NCBI GenBank assembly: GCA_034620365.1
Contig: JAQGEQ010000140.1
Coordinates: 1-64,000, forward strand
DNA from: Pegea sp. RAD2-039
Lineage: Eukaryota > Chordata > Thaliacea > Salpida > Salpidae
Reading direction: 5' to 3'
Length of the DNA: 64,000 nucleotides
Positions 23,082 to 33,060 of the stretch are shown here, piece by piece. Position 1 is the stretch's first letter, and every line of letters begins with the position of its first letter. Under the pieces are notes generated by a model, which was not told the DNA's origin, made no database searches, and saw only the letters and a program-made list of their open reading frames with translations. Position numbers and translations under genes: made by a program.

Positions 23082-26000
23082 ATGAGATTAAATTTTCATA
23101 ATAAGCTGGTGTGTTTTGTTTTGTTAACAATTCTTACGACTAATTTTCAAGGTTTGTAATTTTAAAAAGTTTTATTAGTTTATCAGTAATTACTTTAAGT
23201 AATAAAAAAAGGGTTCTTCTATATGTATATTAGGATCACCTATTTAGCATATAGAGCATTTTTCTGAAATATGAGTCGATAGTCCTTTGCCAATGAGTGT
23301 AAAATTGGATAGAAAACTATTGGGTCTTGATGCCACTGTCCCAGGACACTAGGCAGCAGTTCTAAATGGGGTACCATGTGTAGACAGGAAGTTTTCAACT
23401 CTCATCTCTTACTTTGAAAAGTTCAACCAAAAAATATTGTTTGAGATTAAACTAAGAATTAATTTACTATTTGATTAATGTTATTTTTGTTTATAGATTT
23501 TGTAAGAGCTGAAAATTTGGAAAATCAGCAACTTGATAAAAACCAAGAAAAATTATTAATAAACAAAGAAACTGAGTCAAGTTCGTTTGCTAATGAAGCT
23601 CATAATATTGATGAAAATGGTAAAAAAAGTGAAAAATCTTCATTAGATCCTACTCAACCTATTAATTCAATTGCAGAAAATTTAAAAGACTCATTAGTTA
23701 GTCAAGACTCTTTACAAAATGAACAAATAAGTTATGAAATTATTTATGAAGATGTTGATGAAATCAATAGTTTTAAAGTTGCTGATAAAGATCAGAATAA
23801 TGAAGAATCAAGCAGTTTAGAGAATAAAGAACAATTAAGAAATGTTGAATTAGATTCAAATAATAATGCAGTAACAGAAGATGTACAAAACTTGAAGAAT
23901 GAAGATTCATTTGGCTTTGATCATCATAAGCCAGATAAAGATGAGGTAGATGAAGATATTCCTGAACAAGATTCTTCTACAGCAAAAAAAGAAAACTTTT
24001 TTGATTCTGATGCAAATTCAGATGATGACTCAGTCAATGTAGATCATTTAAAAGAAGATGAGGCTGATGTAGATGCTGCTAAAATTGAACAAGATTCTTC
24101 TACAGCAAAAAAAGAAAACTTTTTTGATTCTGATTCAAATTCAGATGATGACTCAGTCAATGTAGATCATTTAAAAGAAGATGAGGCTGATGTAGATGCT
24201 GCTAAAATTGAACAAGAATCTTCTACAGCAAAAAAAGAAAACTTTTTTGATTCTGATTCAAATTCAGATGAAGAACCAGTTAATGTAGATCCTAATGAAG
24301 TTGAAGAAAATTTGAATGAATTAGCGAATGATGATGTGTTTGATTCAGATTCTATTAATTCACTTTCTAAATTGAATGAAAACGATGAAGAAAAAGATGA
24401 AATTAGTTCAGATTCAAACCCTGAAAAACAATCTGATACTTTTTCTGATTCATCCCAAGAATTAACAGAATCTGAAGAAGTTGCACAGAATCTAGATGAA
24501 GATTTAAAAAGTGATACTCATGAAAAATCTGAGAGTTCTAGTCAAAAATATAAAACTGTTGATAAAGATGAAGAAACATTTGATCAAATTGAATACGAAA
24601 ATCTAGATGCTATCAGAAAACATGTAAAAAATTTGAAAGTAATGCAAATTGTTACAAATGAAAATGGTGAAACAACTCTTGAAGAATTGACGGATACTAA
24701 ATTAAGTAAATTTCGAGCAGTTTATAAACTAACTTTTATTCATAATTAATTTTTATGACAGATAGCAGGTTCGGAAAGCAACAAGAATACAAATTAGTAA
24801 GTTTACATTCCATTAATCTATAGAATATACAAAGTAGAAGCTTTTTAATTTGATTTTTCATCAAATAGTTTTTAGTATCTTCTTTTAAATTCTTTAGTTT
24901 AATAGATTTAGATGAAGAAATTATTCAATTTTTCTGGATTATTTGTTTAGATTTGAGATTTATTTCTAAAAAATTATTTTTCTATTCAAGGAATTTGATC
25001 ATTTTGCTGAAAAGAGATCGAAGAAAGAATCTGAAGGAGATGAAGAAGAAAAAGAACTTAGTGAAGATGAACAACTTTATCAGAAAGGAATTAGTTATAT
25101 CAATTCAACAAACTCTATTACTACTATAATGAGGTATTTTTAGCAGGATATTAGATCCACAGAAATCTACTTTCTACAAATTATCTTTAATTGAAATTTT
25201 TATACAAAAAATTGGTTTCATTTCATCAGTAATTGTTGATGATAAGTTGAATAACTAGAAAATACTTACTAATAAATCAAACATTTATTTGAAGAATAAT
25301 TTCAATGATTTATTCGACTTTTTAGAGGTTACCAGTTGCTCCAAGAAGCCTCGAAGCTAGGCAACAGTGACGCAGAGGTCGAAATCGCGTTTGCTTCCTT
25401 ACTTGGCTTATATCGTCCAATGGAACTTGTTGTAGCTCGCCAAATCTTAGAAAAACATGTCAAGAACGGTCACGCAAAAGCGCAAGCTGTAAGTTCAATT
25501 CCCAGTAATTCACTCAATCTAATCATTTGCTTCAAATAGTTGTTGGGTTTCATGTATGCTGCTGGTATAGGTGTCGATGCCAACCAGGCTTCTGCATTGT
25601 TACATTGGACGTTTGCGTCCATGGGAGAAAGTAACATGGGGAAGATGATGTTGGGTTATAGGTACTGGTCTGGGACAGGTGTAAAAAAGAATTGTGAAAA
25701 AGCATTACCTTTGTATAAAAAAGTTGCATCTCAAGGTGATGTTAGTTTAAATCAACTTAAAAACTCATCTCTGCTTGTTGTAGTCGCTTCTAAAGTGTCT
25801 ACAAGTGGAGGTTTACTGGTTGTAAAAGTAAGATTACAAGAAGAGTTAGATAATCCCGGTCAAACTCAAGGGGTCTTAGATGATGATCTACTTCAATATT
25901 ACAATTTCATCGCAGATAAAGGAGACGCATCTGCTCAGGTGACATCTGATACAAAACGCCGCTTGCTGATTGGTTGATGTGTTTGCAGGTCATGCTGGGT

Positions 26001-27490
26001 CAATTAAACTATCAAGGTGGTCGAGGAGTCGAAAGAGATCATGGTAAAGCTCTGGAGTACTTTAAAAGAGCTGCTGATGGTGGTAATAGTAACGCTCAAG
26101 CCTATATCGGGAAGATATATGCTGAAGGATCAGAAACAATAGAAAGAGATGACAAAAAAGCTTTCGATTATTTCAAGTTATCTGCTGACCAGGTAATTTG
26201 GGACACATCAGTTGATTTGATGACCAGTTGACGTGGACAGGGCAATCCTGTTGGACAAGCTGGTGTGGGTCTGTTTTACAAGCAAGGGCGTTCTGTTAAA
26301 CAAGATTTCAATTCAGCCGCCAAATATTTTAAACTTTCTGCTGACCAGGGCTGGCCTGAAGGACAACTACATCTCGGTTCGATGTACTTTCAAGGGGACG
26401 GAAGACCCAGGTTGATTTTGTGTCCCAATCTCTCCTAGTTTTTGCTGAAATCTTAAAATTTTGTAGAGATTACAAACAAGCGTTCCAACTGTTTAGTGTA
26501 GCTGCTCAAAACGGTCATCTTTTGTCTCTCTACTATCTTGCTGAGATGCACTCCCTTGGAATCGGAGTTGCTAGGTCCTGTAACATCGCAGTAGAGGTAG
26601 TGACGTCATCGTCAATTTTCCATAGCAACTAAACATCGATTTCAGTTCTATAAGAGTGTTTGTGAACGTGGACCACACATCCTTCTGTTCGAACAAGCGT
26701 ATCAGAAGTATAAGAACTTGAACATCGAATCTTCGTTCGCTATCTACTCGTTGCTAGCTGAGATGGGTCACGAAGTCGCGCAAAGCAACGTGGCTTTTCT
26801 ACTCGATAAAGGTGAAAGGCTCACTCTTTGAACTATCGGATTTATTTGAAGATTTTTAGGAAGCCTCGAAAATGTAGCTTTGAATTGGAGTGATGGAAGA
26901 GCGTTGCAGATGTGGAAGCGATCTGCTCATCAAGGATATATCAACTCTCGTATCAAGTTAGGGGATTACCATTATTATGGAAGGGGAACTCCCGTGGATT
27001 ACGAGGCGGCTGCTTCTCATTACAAGTAACTTGATTCATTCATAAAATAGTAAAATATAGTCAAATAAAAAGCTGATAAATGATTTATCTGTAGAACTGC
27101 TGGTGATCAACACAACAGTGCCCAAGCTTACTTCAATTTAGGTTACATGCATGAACAAGGTCTTGGATTTGAACGAGATATTCATCTTGCGAAGAGACAC
27201 TATGATCTTGCATCAGAGGCTAGTGCAGATGCATTTGCTCCAGTTACAATTGCGTTAGCTAAGATCGCTTTTCTGTTCGCGTTTGAAGTTTTAGAGAAAC
27301 AAGTAAGTTGTTGGAAGATGAATTCAGTGATTTATTTGATGATTTGTAGACCTGGGTGCCTACCATAAACTTGCCACTTTTCAAAAGTTCCTTGGTTAAG
27401 TATTGGGATATTTATTTGATGACAGTTTTGGCTGTTATTATGGGAGCTTTAGTGGTTTTTAATCAAAGAAGAAGGAGAATTGAAAGATGA
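23082..27490 (+). CDS. SEL1L: SEL1L, ER-associated degradation adaptor
   Basis: SEL1L is the ER-membrane scaffold of the HRD1 ubiquitin ligase. Exon 1 (23082-23151) encodes signal peptide [20 protein letters not shown] and joins in phase to exon 2 at 23497 (DFVRAEN). Exon 2 is a long, very acidic low-complexity region with a 41-residue repeat. After small linker exons, Sel1-like repeats (SLR, about 36 aa, A/G-x-x-x-LG-x-x-Y-x-x-G-x-G) start near 25330: [74 protein letters not shown] and [15 protein letters not shown]. The order matches vertebrate SEL1L through to a final exon with [19 protein letters not shown], the C-terminal TM, and basic RRRRIER before TGA at 27488-27490. I see no fibronectin type II domain, which vertebrate SEL1L has. 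Introns at 26597-26645 (49 nt) and near 26812-26859 (48 nt) are tiny. Confidence 0.95.
23215..23420. other. Composition-shifted patch in SEL1L intron 1
   Basis: This intronic stretch is richer in G+C than its flanks and contains CCAGGACACTAGGCAGCAG and GGGGTACCATGTGTAGACAGG. It has no open frame and could be a transposon remnant; I see no second copy in the window. Confidence 0.3.
23964..24300 (+). repeat. 123-bp (41-aa) tandem repeat coding for acidic SEL1L segment
   Basis: Units begin with GAACAAGA(T/A)TCTTCTAC at 23964, 24087 and 24210, exactly 123 bp apart. The first two are nearly identical over their whole length; the third diverges after [14 protein letters not shown]. Each unit encodes EQ(D/E)[13 protein letters not shown], then Asp/Glu-rich residues. 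The frame is kept because 123 is divisible by 3. Confidence 0.95.
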
Positions 27491-30134
27491 TTTTAAAAGA
27501 TTGTTAAGTTTTATTATTTTTGTAAAATGTCATAATTATTCAATATCTCGATTCTGATCTTATTCACCTTTTGTTTTCTTCTAAATACTTCTTTTACAGA
27601 AATTCTAAATGAAAAAGAATATGAGGACAAATCTCTTACTGTTGTTTTCTTGTAATTTTTTTGAAAGCTTATCTCAAAGACCTCTTCAGAATTTTCTGAG
27701 ATAACTTTTTAAACAAATATCTAAGCTAATACGCTTTAGTATTAAACTTTTTATAATTATTAGAACAAAAAACTTCAAATTAAACTACAGCGCTCTAAGC
27801 TTACCACCAAAATAAACCAACAAAATGTTATTCAAATTTTATTCTATCTTCGCAGATATTTGTTAATGAGCAAAGAACTTAAACTAGAAACTAAATGTTG
27901 ATTTTTACAATAAAGCCTAAGGTGCTAAAGTCATAGATCACAAACTCACTTTAAAAAACAAAAGCTCGTTGTTTAAATTAACACGAGGCCTAAGGTGCCA
28001 CGTCGCTTAAAGACACGAGAAGGTATTTTGTGAATTTCACGTTTTTTGAATTTGATAATTCTTGTTTAATCGTGGTACAAAATGTTTTCTGAATCAAATC
28101 ATAAATGTTTTAATTGTCTTTTTAGTAGTTTTAAAAATTAGCAGAATAACAAATAGGTGAATATTTTGGTTTGGAAGTTATTTTGCATTCAGGTTAAATT
28201 CTCATAACGCGGTAGAAATAATTAGCTTTTATTTCAATGTTAGATTCCCAGCATTTTTCTTGTAAAGAGCACTTAAACATTGATATAGATTGAGATATTA
28301 TTCTAGGAATTAATACTTGAATTATCTGCTGTCATTATAAACAGTTATTCACGCATATCGTAAATTATTAATAAAATATATATTATACAAATAAAATTAA
28401 GCTTTTATTCGCTTTTAAACATGAGAATAAGTGTACATTAAAGGATTATTTTTTATAGAAAGTAAGATGCCCAATTTTAATTTGTATAAAGGAAAAATGG
28501 TTTACAACAAGTAGTTAGTAGAAGAGTTGTACAGTGAGTCAGATAGTTGTTTAAGCGATATGATAAAGTAGTTTTACAAAATGCTGAGCTGACTACACTG
28601 GTAGTTTATAGGTTTTCTGCAAAACCTGCTTATGTGCTGAATAAAATAAATACTCAACTCAGTATTACAGTTATATTATCGAAAACAGTGGTTTGTTGTG
28701 TTAGCAACTTTGATTCAATTTTCATATGTCGTTCAAAACTCACAAAGTAACCTCTAGAAAAATTGTTGGTCAATGAAACAAGCTTAAAAGTGCCTGTCTT
28801 AAGATAAACTTTGTGTTATTTAATGTTTTAGATTCATTAATTGCGTTATACATAATATAAACATAATATTGTTGTATGATGCTAGCAGCAAACCAAGTCA
28901 GTAAAAACTTGATTTACAGACAAATCTTTGCATCTGTTGATTGAAGGTACCTAGAAACAAATAACTCTGAAGCACGTACGTTATTAGTAAATTGTAAACT
29001 TGTAAAATAGTCAGGTATATCAGTTGTTGGTAAAAAATTTTAGCATTCTAATAAACGACTTTGATTGTTCAATAAATAAGTTGATAACTAATTCTTATTT
29101 AAATAAATACTTTAATTCTGGAATTCACCAATAATTGTTCATACTTTTATTAAAAAAAAAAAAGAATACAAACAACAAAAAGGGGAACTCCCACTTTTCT
29201 TGTAACTAAGAAAAATAATTTCTTATTCATTTATATTTGATATCAACTTACTAATGTCGTAATTAATTTTTTATTTAGTTGAACAGCTTTTTGTCTAATT
29301 TTTGCATAATTCTATCACTTGAATGTTTGTGTTGTTTAAACCTAAAGAAATTGGGTTTAAGCATTTAGTAATTAAAAATATTTCTTAAGTCATTAATTAA
29401 TTCAGAAAGTGCTTTCATACATAATAACGATTCATACTTATATATGAGCCATAAATGATAAATATATATGATGAATCTTATACTTAATCCATCTTAAAGT
29501 ACTTATAAGAGATTTAAAAAAAATTGTTATATAAGATAAAGTTTTTGAGGAACTAGATGTTTTTAGTTATTTTCTCGTATTTATTGTAAAAAGTGAAATT
29601 AAACAAACCTTTTTTTATTTGGTAAACTTTTTCTATAACAGTTTAATTAAAGTTTTTTTTTCAATAAACAAATTATTCATTCTTTACAAAGTTAGTTTTA
29701 TCTTATTATTTTTCTTTTGACTAAACAATCTTGAATAACTTTCTGTCTGATCTATAGTTTTTTTTTTAATGATGTTATAGCTCATATATTTAAAAAAGTT
29801 TAATCATCAGTTTTTTGCCATTAAAAATAAGATATAATTTGATAAATAAACAGAATCTTCATTTTTTTAAATAAAAAAAGTTTGTGTTTAGCAAACTATA
29901 AAAAAGATTTTTAATTTCATTTTTGCGTTATTTTATTTTTATAAGTTAATTTTTTTTATAGATGAATTTTTGTTTATTATTAGCCAGTAATAAGACTTTT
30001 AACCAATTTTTTATATTCAGTTTGTTAAAGTTTTTTGTTTATTAAAAGTTTTTATAAATGTAATTTCTGTAAATGAAACTTTCTGTCAGATATTTGTGAA
30101 CTTTTTTAAATTAAAAAGTTATTCTAAAAACAAC
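27491..30134. other. Intergenic region with two copies of a 12-base word; upstream of LPCAT
   Basis: No gene is supported. GCCTAAGGTGCT at 27915 and GCCTAAGGTGCC at 27988 recur and are shared with a NUSAP1 intron (33747). The 67-codon frame at 28547-28750 has no recognisable feature. A short upstream frame (MKLSVRYL, 30073-30099) ends 35 bases before the LPCAT ATG. Confidence 0.5.
30073..30099 (+). promoter_or_regulatory. Possible short upstream ORF before LPCAT
   Basis: ATG AAA ... TTG TGA encodes eight residues and ends 35 bases before the LPCAT start codon, in a different frame from it. If it lies in the mature 5' UTR it could reduce LPCAT translation. A TTTCTGTCAG within it could instead be a splice acceptor that removes the uORF start. 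Confidence 0.3.
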
Positions 30135-31622
30135 ATGAACAGAACTATCATAAGAAAAGAATCTTTTCAAACTCCTAAACTTAATCCTTTTGTCCATTCT
30201 TACAAACTGACATTTCTTCGGAAGATACAGATTGTGATCATGTCATTAACATTAGCTCCAATCAGATTCTTCTTCTTTTCATTAAGTTTTCTTCTAACCT
30301 ATCTCATCGCGATCCCACTAGGAGTTGGACTCGAACCTGATTCAGAAGATCCTCCTGGTAAAATCAGATCATATCTCTTTGAAATACTTCGAGTTCTTGG
30401 TCGTCTTTGCTTCTTCTTTTGTGGATTTCATTATGTAGAAGTCTGTGGTGAACATGTGAAGCCTGAAGAAGCTCAAGTTGTGGTACTAGCTCCACACACA
30501 AGCTTCTTCGATGGGATCGCCATCTTTATTGACGCTGGATTGCCTACAACTGTATCTAGAGCAGAGAATATGACTGATCCAATAATGCGGACTATACTGC
30601 GGATCACACAACCTGTTCTTGTGTCACGTGATGATCCACAGTCCAGACAGAAAAGTGTCAAGCAGATCATTAAAAGGGCGAAGCACAGGAACCCTAGTTG
30701 GCCCCAACTCGCTATATTTCCCGAAGGATGTTGTAGTAATGGTAAAGCTCTGATTACTTTCAAGTCTGGGGCTTTTATTCCAGCTGTACCAGTCCAGCCC
30801 ATTGTTATTGAGTTCTTAAATAGTTGGGACACATACAGGTGGACCATGGACGGGCCAGGTGGTTTTGAGTTGCTTTGGTTTACTTTATGTCAGCCTCACA
30901 ACAGATGTAGAGTCACTTTCTTGCCTCCTTATGTCCCCAATGAAGCTGAAAAGGCAGATCCGAAATTATTTGCGAGATCTGTTAGATCTTTGATGGCGGA
31001 GCAACTTCATGTCCCTTCGACGGATCACACATTTGAGGATTGCAGATTGATGAATCATGCCGTAAAGTTGGGTCTTCCGATGGATGTAGGTCTGGTTGAG
31101 TTTGCGAAAGTAAATGAGAAGTTAGATTTAGATGTAGAAAAAGTTAAAGAACTTCTTTCTAAGTTTTCTGAATTTGCGAAAGATAATCCAAGTGGGCAGC
31201 TCTCTGTAGAAAATTTCGCGAAGCTCCTCAACTTGCCGATTACTCCGATGTTGCAAGAGATGTTTCATAGATATGATCGTGATCATTCTGGGTTTATTGA
31301 TTTTCGTGAATATTTAATTGGTTTGTCACTATTAGCTGTTCCTGCAGTAACTGAAGATACAATTCAGTTTGCTTTTAAAGTTTTCGATGCAAACAAAGAT
31401 GGGAAAATTTCGAAAGAGGAATTTACAAAGTTACTTCAAACAGTTCATCACAAAAATACTGATTGTGAAAGTTTATTTCATCAAATCGTAACTTCAACAA
31501 ACAACGAGATTTCTTATGAAGATTTTTACAATTTCGCCCATTTTAGACCAGAATATGCTTATTTGTTTCTTTGTTATAAAGATGAGATGCTTGAAACCAA
31601 TAATCTTGCTACACTGACCTAA
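30135..31622 (+). CDS. LPCAT2: Lysophosphatidylcholine acyltransferase (LPCAT1/2 type), single exon
   Basis: Membrane enzyme that re-acylates lysophospholipids in the Lands cycle; LPCAT2-type members can also acetylate lyso-PAF. From the ATG at 30135 the protein is 495 aa with no intron. It has a hydrophobic N-terminal segment (APIRFFFFSLSFLLTYLIAI). The acyltransferase HX4D motif is APHTSFFDG (His121, Asp126), and the EGTC-like motif is PEGCCSNGKALITF near Glu197, followed by FKSGAFIP. The C-terminal half holds two clear EF-hand loops, DRDHSGFIDFREYL and DANKDGKISKEEF, so Ca2+ binding is likely. The length and order agree with LPCAT1/2. There is no obvious KKXX-type ER signal at the end (NNLATLT). 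An upstream GTG in the same frame would add 13 residues, but the ATG is preferred because eukaryotic initiation rarely uses GTG. Confidence 0.95.
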   Translation: MNRTIIRKESFQTPKLNPFVHSYKLTFLRKIQIVIMSLTLAPIRFFFFSLSFLLTYLIAIPLGVGLEPDSEDPPGKIRSYLFEILRVLGRLCFFFCGFHYVEVCGEHVKPEEAQVVVLAPHTSFFDGIAIFIDAGLPTTVSRAENMTDPIMRTILRITQPVLVSRDDPQSRQKSVKQIIKRAKHRNPSWPQLAIFPEGCCSNGKALITFKSGAFIPAVPVQPIVIEFLNSWDTYRWTMDGPGGFELLWFTLCQPHNRCRVTFLPPYVPNEAEKADPKLFARSVRSLMAEQLHVPSTDHTFEDCRLMNHAVKLGLPMDVGLVEFAKVNEKLDLDVEKVKELLSKFSEFAKDNPSGQLSVENFAKLLNLPITPMLQEMFHRYDRDHSGFIDFREYLIGLSLLAVPAVTEDTIQFAFKVFDANKDGKISKEEFTKLLQTVHHKNTDCESLFHQIVTSTNNEISYEDFYNFAHFRPEYAYLFLCYKDEMLETNNLATLT

Positions 31623-33060
31623 ATATTGCCCTATTAGTCTGTAACTTACCAATTAGATTTCTATTTGTAAAGTTTAATGTGTCTGTTTCTCCTTTTTGCA
31701 CATATGCTAGTCACCTACACGCTGCCAGTTCTATCTCAGCTGTGTTTACTTTATTCATTTACTTAATGACGCATTTTTAGAGTGTAGTAGTGACTTCAGT
31801 TACTCAACTCTCGATTTTTTAAGTGAAGCGTGGTTTTTAATGATCTCTGATTAAAAACTGTTAAATGCTAATTAGTTTTTCTGTAAACTTCTGATTTTCT
31901 TTCAAAATTATTTAAATTCAGAAGAGGAAGTGACGTAAGATGACGAAAAGATGATGTAATAAATGCAATGGATGATTTGTGTCTTGTTAGATAGTTTGTG
32001 ATGTATAAATTATTCATGTAAATAATTGATGTATTAAACTGCTCGTGACTATTCAATTTATAAACTGACGTCTTAAGACCTTTTGTTAAATGATATTTTC
32101 TCAATGTTGTTTGTAATGACATACAAAGTGTTTTAAATAAATTAAAAATAAAATTGTGATTATTTCATATCTACTTATAGAAAATGTTAACAACATTTCA
32201 AGATATTCAAATTGTTTAAAAGATAATGGTTAAGAAAACAATTAAATAGGATGTTGTAGATGATTTATTTTCTATAAGTACATATTTAAAACTTAATTTA
32301 AGATATTTAAACCTCTAAATTAAAGAATTCCTTCTAATATATAAATAGATTTAAAAATACTTATTTGCATTTAACAACAAATTGAATAAAAGTTCTTTTA
32401 AACATTTTAAGATATCAAATTGAAAAGAATATTTTTTTAAATCCAAAAAACACTTTGTAACTTTTGGGTTGCTTTTGTAAAAAAATATGTTTAGAAAGCA
32501 CTTTGTCTTTCTGGTGAGACAAAGTATTGTGGTTCTTGGTTTAAACAAAAGATAAGTGATTGATAAAACAAGAGATAACTTCACAAAGCTCATATATATG
32601 AAGTAAACAAGATACTATCTTCAAATTTATTCATTTAGTGCAATTAGGTTAAATAAATAACACTTTTCAAAGTTATCTAAAATTTGAAAAATCTTGGATA
32701 ATTACAAACGTAAAAATCAAATATTAGATGAGATGTTAGACCTAGATTGTTATTTTGAACAGATTTGCTTTTAATTTGATGTTTTTACGATCGGTTTATG
32801 AATCATCGGCAAAAATATACCGATCAACGAGGTTCAAAAACAACTAATCAGCAATTTTCATGTGACTTTATCCTACTTGATAAGATCTTTTAGAAAAAAT
32901 CAAGCAGTTTACTGCCAGCTAGCGGTTGAAAATTTTAACTTTTCTATCAAACTAGATTTATACAACTTTCATTAAATGACGAAAAAGTAAATCTAAAAAA
33001 CAACAAAAAAACAAACAAGGGCAAGTAATTTGAAGAAAACAACAACAGAACAAGAAACAA
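31623..33060. other. Convergent intergenic region, no gene seen
   Basis: Shared 3' flank of LPCAT (+) and NUSAP1 (-). Frames of 60-84 codons at 31868-32122 and 32351-32593 (-) match AT-rich background and have no domain. Several AATAAA-like hexamers could serve as poly(A) signals for either gene. Confidence 0.5.
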
